Source of the DNA: DIGJ01 sp041821315
GTDB taxonomy: Bacteria > Bacillota > Clostridia > Lachnospirales > Lachnospiraceae
Direction: 5' to 3'
NCBI GenBank assembly: GCA_041821315.1
Contig: JBGUEO010000003.1
Span: 120,331 to 184,330, forward strand
Length of the DNA: 64,000 nt
Every line of letters begins with the position of its first letter. The first letter of the stretch is position 1. Under the pieces are notes generated by a model. The model had not been told where the DNA came from and did no database searches. It saw nothing but the letters and a program-made list of their open reading frames with translations. Of this stretch, positions 25,754 through 34,653 are shown piece after piece. The position numbers and the translations under genes were made by a program.

Positions 25754-25782
25754 ATAGATTTATTGATGCAGGAGGGAAAAAA

Positions 25783-26787
25783 ATGAAAGTAAAAAAGATT
25801 GTAAAGCCCCTAATTTCCATTGGATTAGCACTTTTGATTGGTGCCATTGTAATTTTACTGGTAGGCGAAAGCCCAATTAAAGTTTATCAGGCAATGGCGG
25901 TGGGAGCGTTTGGAAGCAAAAATGCGATTGCAGGTACTTTAGTAAAAACTACCACAATGATATTTGTTGGACTAAGCTATGGTTTTGCATATAGGTGCGG
26001 GTTAATTAACATTGGAATTGAGGGGCAGCTCTATATCGGTGGATTGTTTTGTGCAATAGCAGGTATCTATATAAAACTTCCATCGTATCTACATATTCCG
26101 TTATGTCTGATTGCTGGATTTTTAGGGGGAGCTATTTGGGGAGGAATTGTTGGCATCTTAAAAACAAAACTAAAGGCAAACGAGATGATAACAACGGTTA
26201 TGATGAATTACATTGCCATATATTTTGTATCATTTATGGTAAATAATCCAATCAAAGAAAAAAAAGGAAGCTATCCACAAAGTGAACAAATACTTGCGAG
26301 TGCACAGCTTCCGAGATTAATCCCAAAGACACAGCTTACAATTGGTTTTATTCTTGGGATTATAGCACTCATTCTTTATTTTATTTACTGGAAATATACA
26401 TCTTCTGGCTTTGAAATGGAAATGGCAGGGGAGAGTACAAAAGTTGCAGGATATGCGGGGATTTCAGTCAATCGAAAAATTGTTCAAGCTATGGTTGTTT
26501 CGGGAGGACTGGGAGGACTTGCCGGATGCATGGAAATCATGGGAGTGCAACATAAAATTATGGAAGGACTTTCCGCTGGGTATGGGTTTGATGGTATTGC
26601 AGTCTCTTTACTTGGAGGAAACGGATCTATTGGAATTTTTTTCTCCTCGCTATTATTTGGAGCACTTCGCTATGGAGGAAATGCCATTCAGATGTTTACG
26701 AGTCTTCCGATAGCCGTTATTTATATATTACAGGCCTTGGTTATTTTGTTTGTTGTCGTAGATATATTTAAGATGGAAAGGAAGTGA
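25783..26787 (+). CDS. Nucleoside ABC transporter permease (NupP/YufP-like)
   Basis: A 334-residue inner-membrane protein with about eight to ten hydrophobic segments. LINIGIEGQLYIGG near residue 68 is the signature of the branched permeases that work with BMP-type nucleoside-binding lipoproteins. The ATG at 25783 has AGGAGGG upstream. Reading 47 codons further upstream in frame would run through the terminator hairpin, so that extension is rejected. It pairs with the second permease at 26792, the lipoprotein at 27725 and the ATPase at 28913. Confidence 0.9.
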   Translation: MKVKKIVKPLISIGLALLIGAIVILLVGESPIKVYQAMAVGAFGSKNAIAGTLVKTTTMIFVGLSYGFAYRCGLINIGIEGQLYIGGLFCAIAGIYIKLPSYLHIPLCLIAGFLGGAIWGGIVGILKTKLKANEMITTVMMNYIAIYFVSFMVNNPIKEKKGSYPQSEQILASAQLPRLIPKTQLTIGFILGIIALILYFIYWKYTSSGFEMEMAGESTKVAGYAGISVNRKIVQAMVVSGGLGGLAGCMEIMGVQHKIMEGLSAGYGFDGIAVSLLGGNGSIGIFFSSLLFGALRYGGNAIQMFTSLPIAVIYILQALVILFVVVDIFKMERK

Positions 26788-26791
26788 AACA

Positions 26792-27670
26792 ATGAATTAT
26801 ATTATGAGCTTTTTTAGTACAGTGGTTAATTCTTCCACTTCAATCCTCTTTGCATCTCTTGGCATTTTGTTGATGCATTTATCTGGCGTCATCAATATTG
26901 GAGCAGAAGGAATGATGTTAATCGGTGCTTTTTCGGGAGTGGTAGGATCTTCCCTGACAGGAAATGTTTGGATGGGAGGTATATTTGCAATGATAATAAC
27001 TGGGATTACTGGACTCGTATATGGATATTGTACGATTCGTATGAAGGCAAATCAGGTAGTAGTAGGAGTTGCCTTTAACATTTTGGCAGAAGGAGTTACA
27101 ACCACACTCTATCGAATGCTGTTTGGTATGAAAGAAAATACTTCAAAAGTAGCATCGTTTAGCAAATTAGGTCCATTCAATATTCCAGTGTACTTGGGAA
27201 TTTTACTTGTAATCCTAATGATGATTTTTATGTATAAAACAAAACTTGGCTTACAGATTCGTGGAGCAGGAGAATATCCTTCGGCAATTGATTCGGTTGG
27301 ACTGAGTGTGAATCGAACAAGATATGTAAGTGTTATCGTGGGATCAATGTTCATTGGTTTTGGAGGAGCATATTTGTCGCTGGGGCAGCTATCCTTCTTT
27401 ACTGAAGATATGGTAACCGGGCGTGGTTTCATTGCACTCGCAGCTGTTATTTTTGGGCGATACACTGCAGTAGGAACCTGGTTGGCAGTCTTGGTATTTG
27501 GTGTCGGAGAAGCACTTGTGTATCGATTGTCGGCGATGAACATAGGAATGCCAAGTCAGCTTATTTTAATGATTCCCTATCTGCTCACAGTCATAGTAGT
27601 TGCCGTATTTGGTCAAAAGGCAGGAGGACCTGCGGCATTAGGTATTCCATTTATAAAAGGCGAAAAATAA
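26792..27670 (+). CDS. Nucleoside ABC transporter permease (NupQ/YufQ-like)
   Basis: A 292-residue hydrophobic permease, partner of the preceding gene, starting 5 bases after it. GVINIGAEGMMLIGAFSG near residue 30 and the ASALG-like end (GGPAALGIPF) are typical of the second permease of BMP-type nucleoside transporters. It would form the other half of the channel. A small hairpin (ACCGT-aaa-ACGGT, 27678-27690) with a T-run follows and may limit transcription between permeases and lipoprotein. Confidence 0.9.
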   Translation: MNYIMSFFSTVVNSSTSILFASLGILLMHLSGVINIGAEGMMLIGAFSGVVGSSLTGNVWMGGIFAMIITGITGLVYGYCTIRMKANQVVVGVAFNILAEGVTTTLYRMLFGMKENTSKVASFSKLGPFNIPVYLGILLVILMMIFMYKTKLGLQIRGAGEYPSAIDSVGLSVNRTRYVSVIVGSMFIGFGGAYLSLGQLSFFTEDMVTGRGFIALAAVIFGRYTAVGTWLAVLVFGVGEALVYRLSAMNIGMPSQLILMIPYLLTVIVVAVFGQKAGGPAALGIPFIKGEK

Positions 27671-27724
27671 GGAAATTACCGTAAAACGGTTTTTCATAAA
27701 TAAAAGAAGAAAAGAGGAAAAAAG

Positions 27725-28819
27725 ATGAAGAAAAGAGTAGGCAAGAAAGTGGTAGCACTTGTTTTGGCAACTGTGATGGCGGGGGCATTATTAGGATGTC
27801 AGAGCAGTGCAAATGAATCTGGCGAAACAAAAGATACGCAGACAAGTGAGCAGACGACAAAAACAGAGAGCACAACACAAGAAGCAACAGAAGTTGTAAC
27901 AACAAAAGATGCAGCGGATGTAAAAGTAGCACTTCTTTTACCTGGTACAGCAAATGATAAAGGATGGAATCAAGAAGCGTATGATGGACTAGAGGTAATC
28001 AAATCGCTTGGTTGTGAAACTGCTTATTCCGAAAAAGTAGAAGCATCCGATTATGAATCTGTATTTCGGGGCTACGCGGATCAAGGATACAATGTTATTT
28101 TCGGACATGGAACTGAATTTGAAGATGCGGCTAAGGCAGTAGCAGTGGATTATCCAGATACGATGTTTTGTATTACAAGTTCTGATATCAGTCAAGAGCC
28201 TAATGTATGTTCCCTTCAAAACTTAAACAATGAGCAGGGATTTATTGCAGGTGTAGTTGCAGCACAAGCATCTCAGTCAAAGAAGGTTGCAGCAATCGGT
28301 GGTATGGAGATCCCTTCCATCCAAAGCTATATCATGGGATTTGAACAAGGTGTAGAATATGTAAATAATGGAACAGTAGCTCTTACGGCGTATACTGGAG
28401 ATTTTGATGATGCAACCAAGGTAAAAGAACAGGCAAATGCATTTATTGATCAGGGAGCAGATATTATTGCTCAGGATGCAGACCAGGCTGGACTTGGGTT
28501 GTTTGAGGCAGTAAAAGATGCAAAAGAAGGTGTCTATGCTATTGGATCGGTAAAGGATCAGTATGATGAACTTCCATCTAGAGTATTAACCAGTGCGACC
28601 AATCAAATTGGAGGTGCTATGGCAGTTGCGGTGGAAGATTATCTAAAGGGAGAGCTTACTGCGCAGTGCTATAAATTTGGAATCAAAGAAGGGGTAATCG
28701 GCCTTGCAGATTATCATGATTGTGCAGATGTTCTAACAGACGATCAAAAGCAGTTTATAAAGGACACGATGGATCAGATTTCTTCTGGAGAAATTACGGT
28801 TAAGAGTGCACAAAAATAA
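27725..28819 (+). CDS. BMP-family nucleoside-binding lipoprotein
   Basis: A 364-residue exported lipoprotein. A signal peptide ends in the lipobox LLGC with the lipidated cysteine near residue 25, followed by a Thr/Ser/Glu-rich linker and then the BMP/PnrA-type binding fold (VALLLPGTANDKGWNQ near residue 68, and GADIIAQDAD near residue 245). Such proteins capture purine nucleosides or related bases for the ABC permeases on either side. It is followed by a long hairpin that may stabilise its mRNA so that the binding protein is made in excess. Confidence 0.9.
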   Translation: MKKRVGKKVVALVLATVMAGALLGCQSSANESGETKDTQTSEQTTKTESTTQEATEVVTTKDAADVKVALLLPGTANDKGWNQEAYDGLEVIKSLGCETAYSEKVEASDYESVFRGYADQGYNVIFGHGTEFEDAAKAVAVDYPDTMFCITSSDISQEPNVCSLQNLNNEQGFIAGVVAAQASQSKKVAAIGGMEIPSIQSYIMGFEQGVEYVNNGTVALTAYTGDFDDATKVKEQANAFIDQGADIIAQDADQAGLGLFEAVKDAKEGVYAIGSVKDQYDELPSRVLTSATNQIGGAMAVAVEDYLKGELTAQCYKFGIKEGVIGLADYHDCADVLTDDQKQFIKDTMDQISSGEITVKSAQK

Positions 28820-28828
28820 ATAAAAAAT

Positions 28829-28892
28829 CCCAATTTTATTTTCGACCTGGCTGTTTCATAGATTGAACATGTCAGGTTGGAAAATAAAGGGA
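28829..28892 (+). terminator. Intercistronic hairpin after the binding protein
   Basis: Arms 28829-28849 and 28872-28892 pair through CCC, TTATTTTC and ACCTG blocks with a 22-base loop region. There is no T-run, so it is more likely an mRNA-protecting or processing structure than a terminator. Confidence 0.5.
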
Positions 28893-28912
28893 AGATGGAG
28901 GTAGTGATTACT

Positions 28913-30427
28913 ATGGCAAAAATGCTGGAGCTAAATAAGATTACAAAGTCCTATGGAGGTTTTTTTGCGAATAAAGACATTACATTAAATATCAATAAGG
29001 GAGAAGTATATTGTCTTTTAGGAGAAAATGGTGCCGGAAAAAGCACATTGATGAATGTTATATATGGCCTTACAAAACCAGATTATGGTGAAATAAAAAT
29101 GGATGGAAACGTGATTAATATAACATCTCCAAAGGATGCAATTGCTTATGGAATTGGAATGGTTCATCAGCACTTTATGTTAATTCCTGCTTTGAGTGTG
29201 GTTGAAAATATCATTCTGGCAATGGATGATAAAAAAAGAGTTTTTATTGATAAAAAAGCGGTAGCAGAACGAATTGGAACAATTTGTGGTCGATATGGAT
29301 TTAAAATAGATCCCTATAAAAAAGTGTCGGAGCTTACGGTTGGACAGCAGCAGAAGGTTGAAATTGTAAAAGCAATTTATCACGAATGCAATTTGTTGAT
29401 TCTAGATGAACCGACTGCCGTTTTAACACCGATTGAAACCGAAGAGCTATATGTTATTATTGAACAGTTAAAAACAGAAAACAAGTCGGTTATATTTATT
29501 TCTCATAAACTTCATGAAGTAATGAAAGTAAGTGATAAAATTACAGTTTTAAGAAATGGAGAGAATGTAGCCACATTAAATAAAGAAGAAACAAATGAAG
29601 ATGAGTTAGCTGCATTTATGGTAGGAAAGCCCGTTTGCTTTGTTGTAGAAAAGCAAGCAGCTTCCTATGGAGATTGTGTTCTTGCAGTAGAAGAGTTGTG
29701 CGTAAAAGGGAAAAAAGGAAACGATATAGTCAATCATTTGAATTTGGAAGTACGAGCTGGAGAAATCTATGGAGTTGCAGGAGTAGATGGAAATGGACAA
29801 TCCGAACTAATTGAAGCCATTACAGGACTTACAAGGGTAGAGTCTGGAGTGGTGAACATTCGTTGCAAGGATATGACAAACAAAGAACCGAGAGCGGTAT
29901 TAAATTGTGGGGTGTCGCATATTCCTGAAGATAGACAAAATGTAGGGATTTTCCTTAAAAAAAGTTTGATGAAAAATCTTATCTTTTATGATTATAACAA
30001 AAGTGAATATAAAAGAGGCATATTTATTGATTGGAAAAAAGAAGAAAAACATGCAGCAGATATTGTAGAAAAATATAACATTAAAACGCCGGGTCTCTAC
30101 ATTCCCATTGGATATCTTTCGGGAGGAAATCAACAAAAAGCGGTGGTGGGACGGGAACTTGAAAAAAAACCAAACCTACTGTTAGCGGTACATCCAACAA
30201 GAGGGGTTGATATTGGAGCGATTGAGTTTATACATAAAGAAATTATAAAAGCAAGAGATAATGGCTGTGCGGTTCTACTTGTTTCCACAGAATTAGATGA
30301 AATTTTGGCACTCAGTGACACGATTGGAGTTATTTATGAAGGCAAGATTTTAGGAAAAATGAAGCGAGAGGATGCAACGGTTGAAAAAATAGGAATGTAT
30401 ATGGCGGGAGTAGAAGAAAATGATTGA
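28913..30427 (+). CDS. Nucleoside ABC transporter ATPase, two fused ATP-binding domains (NupO/YufO-like)
   Basis: A 504-residue ATPase with two ABC domains. The first has GENGAGKST near residue 38, a degenerate signature LTVGQQQK near residue 143 and LLILDEPTAVLTP near residue 161. The second has the altered Walker A GVDGNGQSEL near residue 290 and YLSGGNQQK near residue 401. This tandem layout is usual for BMP-type and sugar transporters. The ATG at 28913 has GGAGG at 28897-28901; a TTG 12 codons upstream is less likely. Its end overlaps the next gene by 8 bases. Confidence 0.92.
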   Translation: MAKMLELNKITKSYGGFFANKDITLNINKGEVYCLLGENGAGKSTLMNVIYGLTKPDYGEIKMDGNVINITSPKDAIAYGIGMVHQHFMLIPALSVVENIILAMDDKKRVFIDKKAVAERIGTICGRYGFKIDPYKKVSELTVGQQQKVEIVKAIYHECNLLILDEPTAVLTPIETEELYVIIEQLKTENKSVIFISHKLHEVMKVSDKITVLRNGENVATLNKEETNEDELAAFMVGKPVCFVVEKQAASYGDCVLAVEELCVKGKKGNDIVNHLNLEVRAGEIYGVAGVDGNGQSELIEAITGLTRVESGVVNIRCKDMTNKEPRAVLNCGVSHIPEDRQNVGIFLKKSLMKNLIFYDYNKSEYKRGIFIDWKKEEKHAADIVEKYNIKTPGLYIPIGYLSGGNQQKAVVGRELEKKPNLLLAVHPTRGVDIGAIEFIHKEIIKARDNGCAVLLVSTELDEILALSDTIGVIYEGKILGKMKREDATVEKIGMYMAGVEEND

Positions 30428-31817
30428 TTTATTATTGACAAAAGCGATTATTGTTACCATAAATAAGGAACGAAAAATTTGGTATGATGGTGCGATGGCA
30501 GTTCAAAATGGTACTATTTTGGAGGTTGGAGAGAGCGGGGAATTGGCAAAACGATATTTCGATGCAAAGCGAGTAATGGATTGCAGTGGAAAAATTATTT
30601 TTCCAGGTCTGATTAATACGCACAATCACTTATTCCAAACTCTTTTAAAGGGACTTGGGGATGATATGGTTTTAGAGGACTGGCTAAAGACGATGACATT
30701 TCCAGCTGCCAGATTTTTGGAATTTGAAGATTGCTATTATGCAGCAATGCTTGGAATTATGGAAGGAATCCATAGTGGAATGACAACAGAAGTAGACTAC
30801 ATGTATCCACATGCAAGAGAAGGGTTAAGCGATGGTGTATTAAAAGCCTATCAAGAATTAAAAATTAGGGGTATCTTTGGGAGAGGATGTATGGATGCCG
30901 GCACTGACTTTGGCGTTGCACAAGAAATTATGCAGGATAGAAAAACAGTAGAAAAAGATTTGGTGAGAATATTTGATCGCTATCATAATTTGGAAAATGG
31001 TAAAATAAAAATATGGACAGCTCCGGCAGCATTATGGTCAAATTCAAAACAGATGCTGGAAATGCTTTACGAGATTAGTAATTCCTATCAGGCAGGACTA
31101 ACCGTTCATGTATCGGAAACACCATTTGATCGCATGGCAACCGAAGCAATTCATGGATGCGCAGGGGTAGCATGTTTGGAAAAGCTAAAGATTACAGGAC
31201 CAAATGTCTTAATGGTACACTGTGTGCATCTGACAGAGAAGGATATGGAATTGGCAGCAGCCTATGACTTAAAAGTATCGCATAATCCAGTTAGTAATAT
31301 GTATTTAGCTTCCGGCGTGGCGCCGATACCGGATATGATAAAAAGAGGAATCTCAGTAGGTCTTGGGGTGGATGGAGCAGCAAGCAACAATGGACAGGAT
31401 ATGATAGAGCTTATGAAGACAACGGCATTGCTGCAAAAAGTACATACCTTGAATCCAACTATAATTACGGCAGAAAAAGTATTAGAGATGGCGACAATTG
31501 ATGGCGCAAGAGCCATTGGTTTGGAAGATACAATCGGTTCACTGGAAATAGGAAAACGGGCAGATTTTGTTATATTCAACCCATATTTGTCACCGAAGGC
31601 AATACCGGTACATAATCCGATTTCTACGATCGTATATTCTTCAACGATGCAAAACATTGAGAGTGTTTCCGTGGATGGAGAGTTTATACTGGAAAATGGG
31701 ACGATTACTTGTGCATCGGAAGAAAATATATTAAGAAAAGCGCAAGTGATAGCAGAACAGCTGGCAACGCGTGGCGCGATTACAAATCGTGGTGCAGGAC
31801 ATAAATGGTACTCATAA
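30420..31817 (+). CDS. Amidohydrolase of the SsnA/AtzA/guanine deaminase group (first copy)
   Basis: A 465-residue metal-dependent aminohydrolase. The metal ligands are visible in NTHNHLFQ near residue 66, VHVSETPFD near residue 228, MVHCVHLT near residue 261 and LGVDGAASN near residue 315. This group removes amino groups from purines and related rings, for example 8-oxoguanine, guanine, or S-adenosylhomocysteine relatives. Given its place between a nucleoside transporter and a molybdenum hydroxylase, deamination of an aminopurine to a hydroxypurine is the best inference. The start overlaps the ATPase gene by 8 bases. Confidence 0.8.
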   Translation: MIDLLLTKAIIVTINKERKIWYDGAMAVQNGTILEVGESGELAKRYFDAKRVMDCSGKIIFPGLINTHNHLFQTLLKGLGDDMVLEDWLKTMTFPAARFLEFEDCYYAAMLGIMEGIHSGMTTEVDYMYPHAREGLSDGVLKAYQELKIRGIFGRGCMDAGTDFGVAQEIMQDRKTVEKDLVRIFDRYHNLENGKIKIWTAPAALWSNSKQMLEMLYEISNSYQAGLTVHVSETPFDRMATEAIHGCAGVACLEKLKITGPNVLMVHCVHLTEKDMELAAAYDLKVSHNPVSNMYLASGVAPIPDMIKRGISVGLGVDGAASNNGQDMIELMKTTALLQKVHTLNPTIITAEKVLEMATIDGARAIGLEDTIGSLEIGKRADFVIFNPYLSPKAIPVHNPISTIVYSSTMQNIESVSVDGEFILENGTITCASEENILRKAQVIAEQLATRGAITNRGAGHKWYS

Positions 31818-31840
31818 ATAAAGATAGAAAAGAGGTTCCT

Positions 31841-34156
31841 ATGCAAAAAAACAATTGTAGCATCATTGGAAAATCTTGTGAGAGAGTAGACGCATATGAC
31901 AAGGTAACGGGAAAGGCAAAATATGCAGATGACATTGTACTTCCGGGAATGTTAGTTGCGGGTTGTGTTCATACCACTCATCCACATGCAAACGTTACGA
32001 TAGATACAACAAAGGCATTGAAAATTCCAGGCGTTGTTTGCATATTGACCAGTAAAGATTTTAAAAAACCACAGAGTATGATGGATTTTTATTATTGCAC
32101 CGATACACCAAAGTTCATTGGAGATGTGGTTGCAATTGTGGCAGCAGAGTCAAAAGAAATTCTTGCGAAAGCAATCCGTGAAGTTCAAATTGACTACGAA
32201 GATTTGCCTGCGGTCTATACAATTGAAGAAGCACTTAGAGAAGACGCGGCAATCATTCGTGAAAAAGGAGTTGGGTTACAAAAGGAGATTCCGCAAAAGA
32301 GTACAAGGGGAAATGTATTTTTCGAATCCTATAAGCCATTAAGAAAAGGGGACATTACGTCGGGATTTTTAAAATCGGATGTGATTTTAGAACGAACATA
32401 TACTACACAGTTTGTTGAACATGCATACATTGAGCCAGAATCAGTACTGGCATATTATGACTTGGCAAATGGGACGATTACCGTTCGTTCCTGCTCACAG
32501 CAAGGACATGCTCCAAGAGATTTTGTGGCAGACGCATTGCAAATTCCTATGAATCGGGTAAAATCTTTGCAGTGTACGGTAGGAGGTTCTTTTGGCGGTA
32601 AGTTCGAAATAGTAGGCATTATGTGTGCAAGGGCTGCAAGAGTACTAGAAAAGACCAATCGTCCGTGTAAAATGACCTTTTCCAGAGAAGATTCGGTGCT
32701 AGAGAGTGCAAAGAGACATCCGTTTCAAACAACAATAAAAATTGGTGCAAGTAAAGATGGAAAAATAATAGCTTACAAGGCAAAACAGATTGAAAACTGT
32801 GGAGCATATAACAATCAGGCGCCTTGGATGAATATTCGTGCCATGGTACATTCTGCAGGTCCTTATAATATAGAAGATATTCATACAGATACGTATGGTG
32901 TGTATACAAATAATCCGACACCTTGTGCATTTCGGGGGTATAGTTCTCCGCAGGTCATATTTGGGAATGAAATGATAATTGATGAATTGGCAGAAGCACT
33001 TCATATGACAGTGGCAGAGATAAAAAGAAAGAACTTGTTGCGACAGGGCGATTACACAGCTACCGGTCAAAAATTAATTCATGAAACCCTGCTTGCAACT
33101 ATGATGGAGGATATTATACAAGATACGGAGTATGAAAATAAAGAGCGACTCTATAAAAAACAAACTGGAGTATGGAAAAAGGGAGTCGGATTGGTTACAA
33201 GCTATCGGGGTTCTGCACTAGGTGGAGAAGGCGTGGATGCTTCGGGAGCTATGTTTACGGCATTGCAGGATGGAAGTTTCCTGCTACATGCGGCCTTGAT
33301 GGAAATAGGACAGGGATTACACACCGTCTATTTACAAATTGCATCGGAGGCATCGGGTATCAAAATGGACGATATTATGGTAGAAGCAGTCGATAGTAAT
33401 GCAATACCAGACAGTGGGTTAACCGTAGCATCAAGATCAACTGCACAAGGAGGTCAGTCCGTTCGGCTTGCAGGGGAAAAAATGAAGGAAATGTTGATGG
33501 AATCTGGCAGAATTTTGTTGAATACCAGTGCGGATGAAACGGTAAATATAAAAGATAGTATTTGCTATATTGAAGGGAAGGAAGAAGAAAAAAAGATTAG
33601 TGTTTCTGAAATTTGTTTGTATCGCAAATACGAGGGATTACCAATGGCAACCTATCAGTGGTATATGCCAAGACCGCTTATAAATGATGAAACGACGGGG
33701 CAAGGAGAAGCATTCACCACCTATGCATATGGAGTGAGTGTTGCAGAAGTAGAGGTTCATGTTCACACGGGGCAAGTGAGGGTAGAAAAGATTACGGCTT
33801 ATCATGACGTGGGGCGGGCAATCAATCCAAGCCTTATAAAGGGACAGATCTATGGAGGTATTCTCATGGGAATGGGATTTGGACTTTGGGAAGAAGTCAG
33901 AATGCAGAAGGGAAAAACGCAAGACACAAACTTTGATAGTTATCATATTGCAACATCGATGGATATGCCAAAAATGGATATCAAGCTCTATGAATGTGAT
34001 GATCTAGAAGGAACGTATGGTGCTAAATGTATTGCAGAAGCCGCAACTGAAATGATTGGAACAGCACTTGCATTGGCAGTGAAGCATGCCATAGGAAAAC
34101 CGATACGTAGTCTTCCTGTTTCAATGAAGAAAATCAGAAACGAGTTAGATGAGTGA
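31841..34156 (+). CDS. Molybdenum hydroxylase large subunit 1 (xanthine dehydrogenase XdhA-like)
   Basis: A 771-residue molybdopterin-binding subunit. GGSFGGK near residue 248, FRGYSSPQ near residue 365 and the late GAKCIAEA near residue 727, holding the active-site glutamate, are the xanthine dehydrogenase family pattern. The enzyme hydroxylates purine-like rings with water oxygen and passes electrons to the 2Fe-2S and FAD subunits that follow at once. The ATG at 31841 has AGAGG upstream; an earlier in-frame ATG at 31805 lies inside the preceding gene. Where relatives have FRGFG it has FRGYS, so substrate choice may differ from the other two copies. Confidence 0.88.
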   Translation: MQKNNCSIIGKSCERVDAYDKVTGKAKYADDIVLPGMLVAGCVHTTHPHANVTIDTTKALKIPGVVCILTSKDFKKPQSMMDFYYCTDTPKFIGDVVAIVAAESKEILAKAIREVQIDYEDLPAVYTIEEALREDAAIIREKGVGLQKEIPQKSTRGNVFFESYKPLRKGDITSGFLKSDVILERTYTTQFVEHAYIEPESVLAYYDLANGTITVRSCSQQGHAPRDFVADALQIPMNRVKSLQCTVGGSFGGKFEIVGIMCARAARVLEKTNRPCKMTFSREDSVLESAKRHPFQTTIKIGASKDGKIIAYKAKQIENCGAYNNQAPWMNIRAMVHSAGPYNIEDIHTDTYGVYTNNPTPCAFRGYSSPQVIFGNEMIIDELAEALHMTVAEIKRKNLLRQGDYTATGQKLIHETLLATMMEDIIQDTEYENKERLYKKQTGVWKKGVGLVTSYRGSALGGEGVDASGAMFTALQDGSFLLHAALMEIGQGLHTVYLQIASEASGIKMDDIMVEAVDSNAIPDSGLTVASRSTAQGGQSVRLAGEKMKEMLMESGRILLNTSADETVNIKDSICYIEGKEEEKKISVSEICLYRKYEGLPMATYQWYMPRPLINDETTGQGEAFTTYAYGVSVAEVEVHVHTGQVRVEKITAYHDVGRAINPSLIKGQIYGGILMGMGFGLWEEVRMQKGKTQDTNFDSYHIATSMDMPKMDIKLYECDDLEGTYGAKCIAEAATEMIGTALALAVKHAIGKPIRSLPVSMKKIRNELDE

Positions 34157-34181
34157 TAGGCAATTTAAATGGAGGCAATGA

Positions 34182-34652
34182 ATGAATAAACACAAGGTAC
34201 ATTTTATGTTGAACGGAAACGTGACAGAATTAATCGTTGATACCAACGAAAGATTAATTGATATATTGAGGGATCGATTGGGACTTACTGGTACCAAGGC
34301 AGGCTGTGGAGCTGGAGAATGTGGAGCATGTACGGTCATAATGGATGGAGAGGCGGTCAATGCTTGCCTTATTTTGGGAGCTTCTTTAGAAAACCATACT
34401 ATTTTGACAATTGAAGGGTTGATGCAAGATGAAAAACTGCATCCAATTCAAGAAGCGTTTATACGCCACAATGCGTTGCAGTGTGGATTTTGTACACCGG
34501 GTCTTATTATGAGTACAAAAGCATTGTTGGATGAAACAAAACATCCCAAGCGGGAAGAAATAAAACAGGCAATTGCTGGAAATCTCTGCCGATGCACCGG
34601 GTATGAACAGGTAATGGAAGCGATTGAAGATGTAGCAGATAGGAGGGAATGA
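34182..34652 (+). CDS. Molybdenum hydroxylase 2Fe-2S subunit (XdhC/CoxS-like)
   Basis: A 156-residue electron-transfer subunit with two 2Fe-2S clusters. The plant-ferredoxin-like cluster uses GCGAGECGACT near residue 42 plus a later cysteine near residue 65, and the second uses CGFCTPG near residue 101 and CRCTGYE near residue 136. It carries electrons from the molybdenum centre of subunit 1 to the FAD subunit. A GGAGG site precedes the ATG, and the next gene starts two bases after the stop. Confidence 0.93.
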   Translation: MNKHKVHFMLNGNVTELIVDTNERLIDILRDRLGLTGTKAGCGAGECGACTVIMDGEAVNACLILGASLENHTILTIEGLMQDEKLHPIQEAFIRHNALQCGFCTPGLIMSTKALLDETKHPKREEIKQAIAGNLCRCTGYEQVMEAIEDVADRRE

Positions 34653-34653
34653 T

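Noticed and set aside
25642..25782. 47-residue N-terminal extension of the first permease
   Set aside because: It would translate through the terminator hairpin; AGGAGGG and ATG at 25783 mark the real start.
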